Source: Deltaproteobacteria bacterium (GTDB taxonomy: Bacteria > Myxococcota_A > UBA9160 > SZUA-336). From it: a stretch of DNA of 64,000 nt. Numbering within the stretch: the first letter of the stretch is position 1; each line of letters starts with the position of its first letter. The notes below the pieces were generated by a model. That model was given only the letters and a program-made list of their open reading frames with translations, was not told the DNA's origin and did not search any database. Location: assembly GCA_029261895.1 (NCBI GenBank), contig JAJDAK010000047.1, positions 1-64,000 of the forward strand, read 5' to 3'. Shown here piece by piece: positions 18,384 through 26,215 of this stretch. A program made the position numbers and the translations under genes.

Positions 18384-19669
18384 AGCGTTCCAATCACGTG
18401 TTCGTAAATTCGGCGTGCTTGATCAAGCTGTGAAATCAAGGTGTATTCGTTGGGTCGATGGACGTTACCAATCGAAACACCGGCGCCCAATATCACCGCG
18501 TCAAGACCAGCTTCGGAGAGCAGGCCAGCTTCGGTACAGGTCGCCTTTGTGGCTACACGCTCACTCAGGCCGATCGCTTTTTGTGCATCGACGACTGCGT
18601 GAAGAAGCCTGGAGTTCTCCCGCGGATTCAAGGGCGGATTTCGTCGCAGCGATCGCAGCTCGGCGAATTCGCCGAGCGGTTGAACCGCTTGTTCGGGATC
18701 GACGCCTGGTACTGGCCGAAGGTCGAAGGTAACGACCGCCGTGCAATCCTCAACGCGAATCTTTCCGATGTTTCCCACCGTATGATCGGGATCGAAGTTC
18801 TCATCTTTGGGTTGCTGGAGACTTGCGAGTAGTTCGCGCCACGCGTCATGAAACTGATGTATGGACTCGAGAACAATGACATTGCCGGTTTCGGAACCTG
18901 ACTTCCAAGCTTGCGCGCTGCAGTGATCCGGAATCTTGTTGACCGCTTGACCGGCTTCGATCGAATTCAGCCCGACGAAAGCAGGATCACGAAGTGCGTT
19001 AAACATCTGTTCGATCGCGTTCTTTCCCAGATGGGGTGTCGAGGAGTGCGCCGACTGACCGGTCTCGATCAGATGAACTGCTTCCACGTCGTTCTGCTGC
19101 TTTATAACGAGCGGGATTCGCGCTTCGAAGACGTGATATCCCTTATGTGCACGAATCGCAGAAAGTTCTGATGGCTCCCCGATCATCGCGAAGGCGAACC
19201 CTGCAGTCATGCCACTGCGGACCAGTTCACGGGCACCCAATAAACCGATTTCTTCACCGAACGTGCCGACCAGTCGTAGCCGATGCGATAGTTCCTGTCC
19301 GCGGAACTTCGCCATCGCGGTCGCTTTGCAAACGAAATCGACTTTCGCGTCTGCGGAGCCGAGTCCGAATAGTTTATCGCCGTCGGGGGTCGGGTTAAAC
19401 GGATCGCCGCCGGTAGCGGTCCATGCACTCGCATCGCCGGGGGGCACGGTGTCGAGATGGGTGAGCAGAATCAGTCCGTCGTCGTGTGTTCCGGGGAGGT
19501 CGGCCGTCAACCAGTGATGCTCGACGCTGTCGACTTGGGTTCGATGCACGCGTGCATCGAGTCCGAGTTCGGTGAGCAGCTCAACCGCGCGCGCCACAAT
19601 CCGATGATTGCCATCGGCGGAGACTGATGGTGTTTCAACAAACTTCGATGCCCAATCCAACAGATTCAT
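18371..19669 (-). CDS. M20-family zinc deacylase, candidate succinylglutamate/N-acyl amino acid hydrolase
   Basis: The 432-residue protein is an ArgE/DapE-type metallopeptidase. It has LLTHLDT (His71, Asp73), a GLGSADAKVD segment with bridging Asp107, and GEEIGL (Glu139 catalytic, Glu140 metal). A dimerisation domain contains the conserved SAHSSTPHLGKNAIE segment. It opens the operon with astA and astD. AstE, the usual succinylglutamate desuccinylase, is unrelated to the M20 family but performs an equivalent N-deacylation, so I infer this protein replaces it. An acetylornithine deacetylase role is the main alternative. Confidence 0.78.
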   Translation of the reverse strand: MNLLDWASKFVETPSVSADGNHRIVARAVELLTELGLDARVHRTQVDSVEHHWLTADLPGTHDDGLILLTHLDTVPPGDASAWTATGGDPFNPTPDGDKLFGLGSADAKVDFVCKATAMAKFRGQELSHRLRLVGTFGEEIGLLGARELVRSGMTAGFAFAMIGEPSELSAIRAHKGYHVFEARIPLVIKQQNDVEAVHLIETGQSAHSSTPHLGKNAIEQMFNALRDPAFVGLNSIEAGQAVNKIPDHCSAQAWKSGSETGNVIVLESIHQFHDAWRELLASLQQPKDENFDPDHTVGNIGKIRVEDCTAVVTFDLRPVPGVDPEQAVQPLGEFAELRSLRRNPPLNPRENSRLLHAVVDAQKAIGLSERVATKATCTEAGLLSEAGLDAVILGAGVSIGNVHRPNEYTLISQLDQARRIYEHVIGTLCTC

Positions 19670-19729
19670 TGCTTTGTCTCGCTTTCGGAGATCGGTCTGC
19701 GGGGCGAATGCTTGAACGAATCCTTGGTC

Positions 19730-20050
19730 TTACGCGGAATCCTCACGACAGCAGGGACAGGATTCGCGGAGATAATCGAAGGTATAAATTCCCGTGTCAT
19801 GCCCATCGGACCAGTGGAAGGCGAGGGCGTAGCGACCCACCTGAGTGATCTTGTCGGGCCGGACGTCATCGGGCACGTCATCGTCGCGAAGTAGCGGCTG
19901 ACCGGTGAATTCCTCCACGCAGCGAGCGCAGCGGCATGCCAGCCGCAGCTCGCGTACCGGGTATAGACTGGTATGGCGATCCTGCCATTCAATGCGTAGG
20001 GTGTCGGGTCCAGCCTGTTGGATGGACGTGGGTAGGTTCGATTCGCTCAT
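19730..20050 (-). CDS. DUF971 domain protein
   Basis: The 106-residue protein is a free-standing DUF971 domain, the small fold also found at the N-terminus of gamma-butyrobetaine hydroxylases. Two cysteine clusters (CRCARCVEEF and SCPCCRED) bracket the domain and could bind zinc or an iron-sulfur centre. The central GRYALAFHWSDGHDTGIYTFDYLR segment is the family hallmark. It is 60 bases upstream of the M20 gene and probably leads the arginine operon. Its function is unknown; some relatives are linked to Fe-S protein maturation. Confidence 0.85.
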   Translation of the reverse strand: MSESNLPTSIQQAGPDTLRIEWQDRHTSLYPVRELRLACRCARCVEEFTGQPLLRDDDVPDDVRPDKITQVGRYALAFHWSDGHDTGIYTFDYLRESCPCCREDSA

Positions 20051-20094
20051 ACGAGGAGCTTACCCGTTTGATGCGTGGGACACGAGGAGGAGAT

Positions 20095-20772
20095 ATGTCG
20101 AAAGAAACGGTGGCGATTCTTGGCGGAACCGGCGACCAAGGTCTGGGTTTGGCGCTGCGTTTCGCCAAAGCGGGACGCAAGGTTTTGATTGGCAGCCGCA
20201 AGGTCGAGCGGGCGGTCGAAGCCGCGGATGATGTTCGCAAGCAAGTGCCGTCCGCGGATGTGAGCGGGCTCGACAACGCTGCGGCGGTTGGGGCCGCGCG
20301 GGGCGCAATCGTGATTCTCTCGATCCCCTTCGAGCATACGGTATCCACCGTTAAGAGCGTGGCCGATCAGCTCACGCCCGAAACCGTATTGGTGTCGATG
20401 GGTGTACCCCTGGCGACCGCGATCGGTGGCTCACCTACGCGTGTGCTACAGGTCGCCGAAGGTTCGTGTGCCGAGTTGGTGCAATCGATCGCGCCCAAAG
20501 GCGTTGCGGTGATTTCTGCGTTTCAAAACGTTGCAGCCCATCGCTTGATGCAGCTGGACGCCGATGTTGAGTGTGACGTGATTATCTCCGGGGCAAAGGA
20601 TCCCCGGAAGCGTGTGATGGCGCTTTGCGATGACATTTCCGGTGCGCGAGCGATCGATGGGGGCCCGTTGATCAATGCGCGCTATGTCGAACAGTGGACT
20701 GCGCTTCTGATCGGAATCAATATTCGATACAAGATTCCCGACGGTGCAGGCCTGCGAATCACCCACGTATGA
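20095..20772 (+). CDS. npdG: F420-dependent NADP oxidoreductase-like protein (NpdG)
   Basis: The ATG at 20095 follows GAGGAG, giving 225 residues, which is the family length. A Rossmann motif begins at VAILGGTGDQGLGLALR, followed by VLIGSRKVERA, AIVILSIPFEHTV and the C-terminal NARYVEQWTALLIGIN segment typical of NADPH:F420 oxidoreductases. The enzyme shuttles hydride between NADPH and coenzyme F420. This implies that the organism makes or takes up F420, although no F420 biosynthesis gene is in the window. Its stop overlaps the next start by ATGA. Confidence 0.82.
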   Translation: MSKETVAILGGTGDQGLGLALRFAKAGRKVLIGSRKVERAVEAADDVRKQVPSADVSGLDNAAAVGAARGAIVILSIPFEHTVSTVKSVADQLTPETVLVSMGVPLATAIGGSPTRVLQVAEGSCAELVQSIAPKGVAVISAFQNVAAHRLMQLDADVECDVIISGAKDPRKRVMALCDDISGARAIDGGPLINARYVEQWTALLIGINIRYKIPDGAGLRITHV

Positions 20773-21158
20773 GTGGTAAACCGCAAAAGGGGATGTTGTT
20801 TCTCTGCGTTGCGAACTCCGCGCGGAGTCAGATCGCTGAAGGTTGGGCGAGGCGGCTCGCGCCGAAGGAACTGGTGATTTGGAGCGCTGGCTCCCAAGCG
20901 ACCATCGTTAGCGAGTATGCGAAGCAGGTGATGTCCGAGGTCGGCATCGACATCGGTAAGCAGTGGTCTAAGAGCGTACACGAGGTGCCATTGGGGGAGG
21001 TGGATCTGGTGATTACGCTCTGCGCCGATGAAGTTTGTCCGCCGCTGCCGGCAGGTATTGAGCATCGGCATTGGCCGATGCCAGATCCCGGTGGCGCCGA
21101 AAGCTTTCGAAGTATTCGCGACCAAATCAAGCTAAAGCTCGAGGCTTTGTTCGCCTAG
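20769..21158 (+). CDS. Low-molecular-weight phosphatase / arsenate reductase (ArsC-type)
   Basis: The 129-residue protein has the P-loop FLCVANSARSQ (nucleophile Cys13) and general acid Asp106 in WPMPDPGG. Two more cysteines, Cys85 and Cys90 in TLCADEVCPPLP, match the redox cysteines of thioredoxin-coupled arsenate reductases. It probably reduces arsenate, though a protein-tyrosine phosphatase role cannot be excluded. It overlaps npdG by four bases and ends one base before the ABC ATPase gene. An ArsR-type repressor elsewhere in the window (48996-49250) is not adjacent. Confidence 0.8.
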   Translation: MSGKPQKGMLFLCVANSARSQIAEGWARRLAPKELVIWSAGSQATIVSEYAKQVMSEVGIDIGKQWSKSVHEVPLGEVDLVITLCADEVCPPLPAGIEHRHWPMPDPGGAESFRSIRDQIKLKLEALFA

Positions 21159-21159
21159 C

Positions 21160-21900
21160 ATGTTCGAACTTCGCAGAGTTTCTAAGATTTACGACGAAAC
21201 ACCGGCGCTCAGTGACGTCAACCTCGCGATCCGATCCGGAGAGACCACCGCGCTCATCGGCCCTAGCGGTTCGGGAAAATCCACGCTGTTGCGATTGATG
21301 ATCGGTTTGACCGCGCCCGATCGAGGTACGGTTTTTTTTGATCGGGTCGACCTTGCGGCGAGCGATTTGCTTAAAGTCCGCACACGGATGGGGTACGTGA
21401 TTCAGGACGGAGGGCTATTTCCGCATCTCACCGCACGACAGAATATCGTGTTGATGGCGGAGCACCTGGGTTGGGATCCCGTGCGTCGGGAACATCGTGT
21501 TGAGGAGCTCGCGATGCTCAGCGACTTTCCCCTCGACGGCCTCGAGCGATTTCCTTCCCAACTTTCCGGCGGTCAGCGTCAACGCGTCAGTTTGATGCGT
21601 GCGTTGATGTTGGATCCCGACGTGCTGCTGTTAGATGAGCCTCTGGGTGCGCTAGACCCAATGATTCGTGTCGGCCTGCAGGCGGAACTTAGTGCCATCT
21701 TCGAACGTGTAGCCAAGACGGTGGTGCTGGTCACGCATGACATCAGCGAAGCGGGTTTTTTTGCTTCACATCTTGTGCTGATGAACGAAGGTCGAATTGC
21801 TCAGTCGGGAAGCTTGCGCGAATTGGTTCATGAACCCGCCTCTGATTTTGTCGCAGCGTTTATCAATGCGCAGCGTAGCCCGTTGGAGTCGTTGGCATGA
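21160..21900 (+). CDS. ABC transporter ATP-binding protein, glycine betaine/choline type
   Basis: The 246-residue ATPase has Walker A GPSGSGKST (34-42), signature LSGGQRQRVS and Walker B LLLDEPLGALDP followed by the H-loop VLVTHD. Order and wording fit the OpuCA/ProV family. It stops after the ATPase domain and lacks the C-terminal CBS pair used for osmosensing in many OpuCA proteins. It overlaps the fused permease/binding-protein gene by ATGA, so the two form a complete importer. Confidence 0.85.
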   Translation: MFELRRVSKIYDETPALSDVNLAIRSGETTALIGPSGSGKSTLLRLMIGLTAPDRGTVFFDRVDLAASDLLKVRTRMGYVIQDGGLFPHLTARQNIVLMAEHLGWDPVRREHRVEELAMLSDFPLDGLERFPSQLSGGQRQRVSLMRALMLDPDVLLLDEPLGALDPMIRVGLQAELSAIFERVAKTVVLVTHDISEAGFFASHLVLMNEGRIAQSGSLRELVHEPASDFVAAFINAQRSPLESLA

Positions 21901-23345
21901 GACTTCTTTTGATCCTCGCGCTGTTGACCGCGCCCACACTTCAAGCGGCCGAGCTGGTGGTGGGTTCGAAGAAATTCACCGAGTCCATTCTTTTGGCGGA
22001 GCTCGCCAAACAGAAACTCGAATCGTCGGGAAATTCGGTTTTACATCGGAAGCAACTCGGTGGCACGAGGGTGCTCTGGAATGCATTGCTCGGTGGCGAG
22101 ATCGATGCGTATCCCGAGTACACGGGAACATTGTTCTTCGAAATCTTGGCGTCGGAAGATATCAAGGATCTGATTGGCCTGGAGGCCCATCTGAATGCTT
22201 TGAATCTGTCGATGACACCGCCGCTCGGGTTTAGCAACAACTACGCTCTTGGGATGAAGCGGGAGGTCGCGACGAAGCTGGGGATCACGAAGATCTCGGA
22301 CCTGGTGCAGCACCCTGAGCTGCGGTTCGGCTTTGGCAATGAGTTCATGGACAGGGGTGACGGCTGGCCGAGCTTGCGTCGTCGCTACGGCTTACATCAT
22401 CGGAACGTTCGGGGCTTGGATCATGATCTCGCGTACCGAGGTCTCGACACCGATACGCTCGATTTGATTGATCTCTACAGCACGGATGCGGAGATTCAAT
22501 ATTATGACTTAGCGATTCTCGATGATGACCTCGAGCATTTTCCGGAGTACCGGGCGGTGTATCTGTATCGGAGCGAGATTTCGGATGAAGCGGCATCGGT
22601 GTTGTTCGATTTTGCGGGTTCCTTGTCAACGCAGCAGATGATCGAATTGAACGCTAAGGCCAAACTAGAGCGTATCTCGGAGGAGGAAATCGCGGCGGAG
22701 CACCTTCAGCTGAAGGTTGCCATCGCCGACGAGAGTACGCTGCAGCGGATTTGGAAGCGTACGCTAGAGCATCTTTGGCTCGTAGGTATTTCACTCGTCG
22801 CAGCCATACTCATCGCGTTGCCGCTGGGCATCGCGGCCGCGCAGAACGATCGGCTCGGGCGCGCGGTTCTGGCTGTAGTCGGCATCGTGCAAACGATTCC
22901 GTCGCTCGCTTTGCTCGTGCTGATGATTCCGTTTTTTGGCATCGGCACATTTCCCGCGATCGTGGCGCTCTTTCTCTACAGTCTGCTACCGATCGTGCGA
23001 AACACATTTCAGGGTCTTCGAGACATCTCACCCGAGTTGATTGAGTCTGCCGAAGCGCTGGGACTTCCGGGCGGCGTGCGCTTGCGACGCATCGAACTTC
23101 CACTCGCCTCTCGATCCATTCTCGCGGGGATCAAAACTTCGACGGTCATCAATATCGGTACCGCAACCCTTGGTGCGTTGATCGGTGCAGGCGGATACGG
23201 GCAACCTATTCTTACCGGAATTCGACTCGATGATATTAGTTTGCTGCTACAGGGTGCGATCCCCGCCGCGTTGATGGCACTGTTCGCGCAAGCTCTCTTC
23301 GATTTAGCCGATCGCTTCTTCGTGCCTCGCGGGCTGCGGCTTTGA
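21897..23345 (+). CDS. Fused substrate-binding protein and permease, osmoprotectant ABC importer (OpuC/EgtU-like)
   Basis: The 482-residue protein has a signal peptide (MRLLLILALLTAPTLQA) and then a periplasmic binding domain beginning LVVGSKKFTESILLAEL with the LGGTRVLWNALLGGEIDAYPEY-like core. From about residue 285 a permease domain with several membrane helices follows. It contains the ATPase-docking EAA loop (ESAEALGLPGG) and GGYGQPILTG. Fused proteins of this layout import betaine, choline or, in EgtU relatives, ergothioneine. The presence of egtD in the window makes ergothioneine worth considering. Its 3' end overlaps the convergent MMPL gene by 42 bases. Confidence 0.85.
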   Translation: MRLLLILALLTAPTLQAAELVVGSKKFTESILLAELAKQKLESSGNSVLHRKQLGGTRVLWNALLGGEIDAYPEYTGTLFFEILASEDIKDLIGLEAHLNALNLSMTPPLGFSNNYALGMKREVATKLGITKISDLVQHPELRFGFGNEFMDRGDGWPSLRRRYGLHHRNVRGLDHDLAYRGLDTDTLDLIDLYSTDAEIQYYDLAILDDDLEHFPEYRAVYLYRSEISDEAASVLFDFAGSLSTQQMIELNAKAKLERISEEEIAAEHLQLKVAIADESTLQRIWKRTLEHLWLVGISLVAAILIALPLGIAAAQNDRLGRAVLAVVGIVQTIPSLALLVLMIPFFGIGTFPAIVALFLYSLLPIVRNTFQGLRDISPELIESAEALGLPGGVRLRRIELPLASRSILAGIKTSTVINIGTATLGALIGAGGYGQPILTGIRLDDISLLLQGAIPAALMALFAQALFDLADRFFVPRGLRL

Positions 23346-25712
23346 TACGAGAATCATCAGCGCCGGAGCAAGTAGTACGTCGGCAAGGAATGCCATCAAT
23401 ACGGCAAACGTTGATAGGAAACCAAAGATCGCGATGTTCCTCATATAGGCCATGGTGAACACGAGGAAGCCCGCCGATAGAACCAGCGATGTAAAGAGCA
23501 GCGCTGCGCCCGTTGTGGTGAGTGTTTCGCGTACTGCAAAGACCGCATCGCCGGTGTTCTTATAGTAGCGTGTGAAGCGATGCATGAAGTGAATGGTATC
23601 GTCTACGGCGATCCCGATAATGATACTTCCAACCAGTAACGATGACATATCGATCGGAAAGCCGATCAGGCCCATCACGCCCAACGTCATGATCACCGGT
23701 AGCAAATTGGGAATCATGCTAAGCAGACCGCGCCGCCAGCTCCCGATCAGCAGGATCATCATCGGGGTGATGATCATCAACGCGATCATGTAGGAGCGAA
23801 CGAGACTTTTGAGTACAAGCCTCATCATGCGTCCCATCAGCGATCCTAAACCTGTTGCGGTGAATTTCATGTCGTCGCCCACGATAGATCGCAGGTGCGC
23901 TTCAATGCGGTCAAAGAACGGGCCGTAGTACGTTGAGTCCACCCAGGGAATTTTCAGGGTGATTCGTGCAACGCTGAGTTCGGTGTCGACGAAATCATCC
24001 AGGTCATCACTTCCGCTCTGCTCGAAGAGTAGGAGTTCTTGGGCCACGACTTTTCGATCATCGGGTACCGCATAGAAAGTCTCCTGGTTTTCATTGAGCG
24101 CGCGGTGGCTTTCCTTGACGACATCGACCACGCTCAGGTTCTTTCCGATGAAAATACCGTCCTGATCGAGCTGTTGATTCGTTGCTGTGAATTCGTCGAT
24201 TTGTTTCAGCAGCTCTGGATTGTGCACACCGTTTTCAGTTTCGGTATCAATGAGGAGTTCGAATGTCATCGATCCCTTCAGCGTGTCGTTCATCTCGAGC
24301 ATCGATTCGCGAAGTGGATCACCTTCGGGAAGCCACAACAGCTCGTTCTGGGCGATGCGTAGCTGCGAAACACCGACTCCCGCTATCGCGAGTAACACGG
24401 CGCTGCCTAAAACAACGGTCTTAGGTCGCTGGGTAGCGACATTGCTAAACATCACAAGCATGGCGTCCATGAGGGACGGACCGATACGCTGGAAGAAGCG
24501 AGGATTCCCGCTGATCGGGATCACGGCGAGCAATGCAGGCAGCAGTACGACGGTGTAGACCAGCGCAAGCATGACGCCGATGGGGGCGGTAATTCCGAGT
24601 TGCGTCACCGGCAGCAGCTCCGCGCTGGTAAATGAGATTAGCCCGGCTGCTGTCGTCAGGCTGGTCATGAAAATGGCCATACCTGAGTGCGAAAGCGAAA
24701 AGACGATCGCGTCTTCTCTCGCATCCCCCATTCGTAAGCGCTGGAAAACGATCGTAAGAATGTGGACCGAATCGCAAATACCGACGGCCAGGATAAATGA
24801 TGGAACGATCTGCGTGACGATCGACATCGGAATATCAAGGATGGCCATGATGCCAAGCGTCGATACTGCAGAGAGGCAGACGACCATGACGGGAAGAAAG
24901 ACACCGGACGCACGACGAAACAACACAAAGAGGAGGAGCATGATGGCCAGGATCGAATACCCAACGAAGTTTGCGACGTCGGTTTGGACCGACCGGTTGA
25001 TGCGGCCCTCGAGTGCGGGCCCACCCGCGATACCGATGGGAAAGGCGTCGTTTTCGAACTCCGAGATGACCTCGTGAATGGCGTCGAGCATCGCGTAGTT
25101 TTCAGCTTCTGTCCGATACACGGCGGGTGTAGCTTCATCGCTTGCGGCAAGACCATCGAGTTCAACGACCGAGAGATACGCATCCGAATAAGCATTCGGC
25201 TTGACGGTTAGAGCTGTGAAGCGCGCGTCCTCGGAGATGAGCGTGTTGGTATAGACGGGGTTATGTTCGATGCGTCCCCGTAGTAGATCCAGTTCTGCTG
25301 TGTTGCTTGGCAGGACTTGCATCAGGTCTTCGACGATCAACCCGTCAGCGTCGCCACGGGTATGACGAGCGTTGACGAGACTCGTCACCTCTTCAATATG
25401 CGGGACGCGTTCTTCCAATGCGCGATGAAACGCCGTGAGTCGTTCCAGGAACGCAATGTCGAAAACGTTCTCCGGTGCAATCGAAATCACGACGAGCTCG
25501 TCGTAGCCAAATTCTTCGCGGAACTCGTTGTAACGGATCAGCGTCGGATCATCGGGGTGGAAGTAACTCTGGGTCGAGCTATCGAAGCGGATGTTTGGAA
25601 TCTGAGATGCGGGAATGGCCGTCAGGGCCATCACGGCCGCGATGACGAACCAGCCCCGTCGCACGGCGAAGCGCGCCCACCGCTCTAGAAACCGCTCGAG
25701 TTGGCCCGCCAT
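23304..25712 (-). CDS. RND/MMPL-family exporter
   Basis: I choose ATG 25712 (MAGQLERFLERW), which gives 802 residues. The longer open frame to 25931 adds a non-conserved stretch without membrane character. The protein has two halves, each with one isolated helix, a large periplasmic loop and five helices. Acidic helix-4 motifs are present (AVGICDSVHIL in the first half, IAVDDTIHFMHRF in the second). Such MMPL-type exporters move lipids or hydrophobic compounds using proton flow. The cargo is unknown and no membrane-fusion partner is adjacent. Confidence 0.85.
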   Translation of the reverse strand: MAGQLERFLERWARFAVRRGWFVIAAVMALTAIPASQIPNIRFDSSTQSYFHPDDPTLIRYNEFREEFGYDELVVISIAPENVFDIAFLERLTAFHRALEERVPHIEEVTSLVNARHTRGDADGLIVEDLMQVLPSNTAELDLLRGRIEHNPVYTNTLISEDARFTALTVKPNAYSDAYLSVVELDGLAASDEATPAVYRTEAENYAMLDAIHEVISEFENDAFPIGIAGGPALEGRINRSVQTDVANFVGYSILAIMLLLFVLFRRASGVFLPVMVVCLSAVSTLGIMAILDIPMSIVTQIVPSFILAVGICDSVHILTIVFQRLRMGDAREDAIVFSLSHSGMAIFMTSLTTAAGLISFTSAELLPVTQLGITAPIGVMLALVYTVVLLPALLAVIPISGNPRFFQRIGPSLMDAMLVMFSNVATQRPKTVVLGSAVLLAIAGVGVSQLRIAQNELLWLPEGDPLRESMLEMNDTLKGSMTFELLIDTETENGVHNPELLKQIDEFTATNQQLDQDGIFIGKNLSVVDVVKESHRALNENQETFYAVPDDRKVVAQELLLFEQSGSDDLDDFVDTELSVARITLKIPWVDSTYYGPFFDRIEAHLRSIVGDDMKFTATGLGSLMGRMMRLVLKSLVRSYMIALMIITPMMILLIGSWRRGLLSMIPNLLPVIMTLGVMGLIGFPIDMSSLLVGSIIIGIAVDDTIHFMHRFTRYYKNTGDAVFAVRETLTTTGAALLFTSLVLSAGFLVFTMAYMRNIAIFGFLSTFAVLMAFLADVLLAPALMILVSKPQPARHEEAIG

Positions 25713-25868
25713 CGGAAGGCAGTCTGCATCAAAATCTCGTCGAATGCCGCAACTCGAACCCCGTCCGAAGGCTGGACTTTGCAATTTCGCGTCAACTAAG
25801 TGACGCATGGGTCGAAATACCTTCAAAATCAAACACTTACATGACTCCTGGGTGTGCAGGGCGTCGCA

Positions 25869-25911
25869 TTTCTGTGTAGAGTCGAATCGCGGGGGAATCC
25901 ATACACAGAAA
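25869..25911. promoter_or_regulatory. 10-bp perfect inverted repeat upstream of nrdJ, possible operator
   Basis: TTTCTGTGTA (25869-25878) and TACACAGAAA (25902-25911) are exact reverse complements separated by 23 bases. The centre-to-centre distance is about three helical turns, as expected for two protein-binding half sites on one face of the DNA. It does not match the paired NrdR boxes. Confidence 0.5.
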
Positions 25912-25951
25912 AACCTCTGAAATAACAACATCTTGGAGCAGAATGATCATG

Positions 25952-25971
25952 AGCCCCAAGATATTGGGGCT
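25952..25971 (+). other. Perfect 8-bp hairpin in the nrdJ leader
   Basis: AGCCCCAA (25952-25959) and TTGGGGCT (25964-25971) form a perfect stem closed by a GATA loop. No T-run follows, so it is not an intrinsic terminator. It may be the first element of a structured leader. Confidence 0.55.
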
Positions 25972-26107
25972 ATGGCATTGACCGAACCTCCAGACCGGAC
26001 TAAAAAAGCCAGCTGGGGATTTAAGGAGTCTCCGCACTGGCCAGGGGGGCTTTCGGTCGGAGTGGAGAATTGGAGGGAGCAGCTTTGGAGGAGGCTCTTC
26101 GTCCGAT

Positions 26108-26126
26108 GGTTTCGAGGTTCGAAACC
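26108..26126 (+). other. Perfect 8-bp hairpin in the nrdJ leader (T-arm-like)
   Basis: GGTTTCGA (26108-26115) and TCGAAACC (26119-26126) pair around a GGT loop. An alternative fold GAGG-TTCGAAA-CCTC looks like a tRNA T-arm, but no matching acceptor stem, D-arm or anticodon arm is found. The hairpin lies about 90 bases before the nrdJ start. Confidence 0.5.
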
Positions 26127-26215
26127 TCTCCTTGCCCCTCACCCCCTGAAATGAACGAGCCAAAAACACCAGGGCCGCATCATCGCGGCGTCAGAAAGAA
26201 CTAGGAGGGGAAAGA

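Larger units (their letters stand above)
25713..26215 (+). other. 503-base non-coding region upstream of nrdJ with several inverted repeats
   Basis: No convincing gene fits here; short open frames on both strands lack family resemblance. The region has a widely spaced 10-bp inverted repeat (25869-25911), an 8-bp GATA-loop hairpin (25952-25971), an 8-bp hairpin (26108-26126) and a 5-bp hairpin (26174-26189) just before the ribosome-binding site. Between 26040 and 26100 the plus strand is strongly purine-rich. I read it as the nrdJ promoter plus a structured 5' leader. It does not match the cobalamin riboswitch pattern. Confidence 0.55.

Noticed and set aside
26108..26130. tRNA-like T-arm (GAGG-TTCGAAA-CCTC)
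   Set aside because: No acceptor stem, D-arm or anticodon arm can be paired around it at tRNA spacing.
25933..26154. 73-residue plus-strand frame in the nrdJ leader
   Set aside because: Trp/Arg/Pro-rich, no ribosome-binding site and spans the hairpins; more likely non-coding.
25713..26215. Cobalamin riboswitch before the B12-dependent reductase
   Set aside because: No B12-box-like sequence is visible, and such a switch would be expected on the B12-independent isozyme, not on nrdJ.
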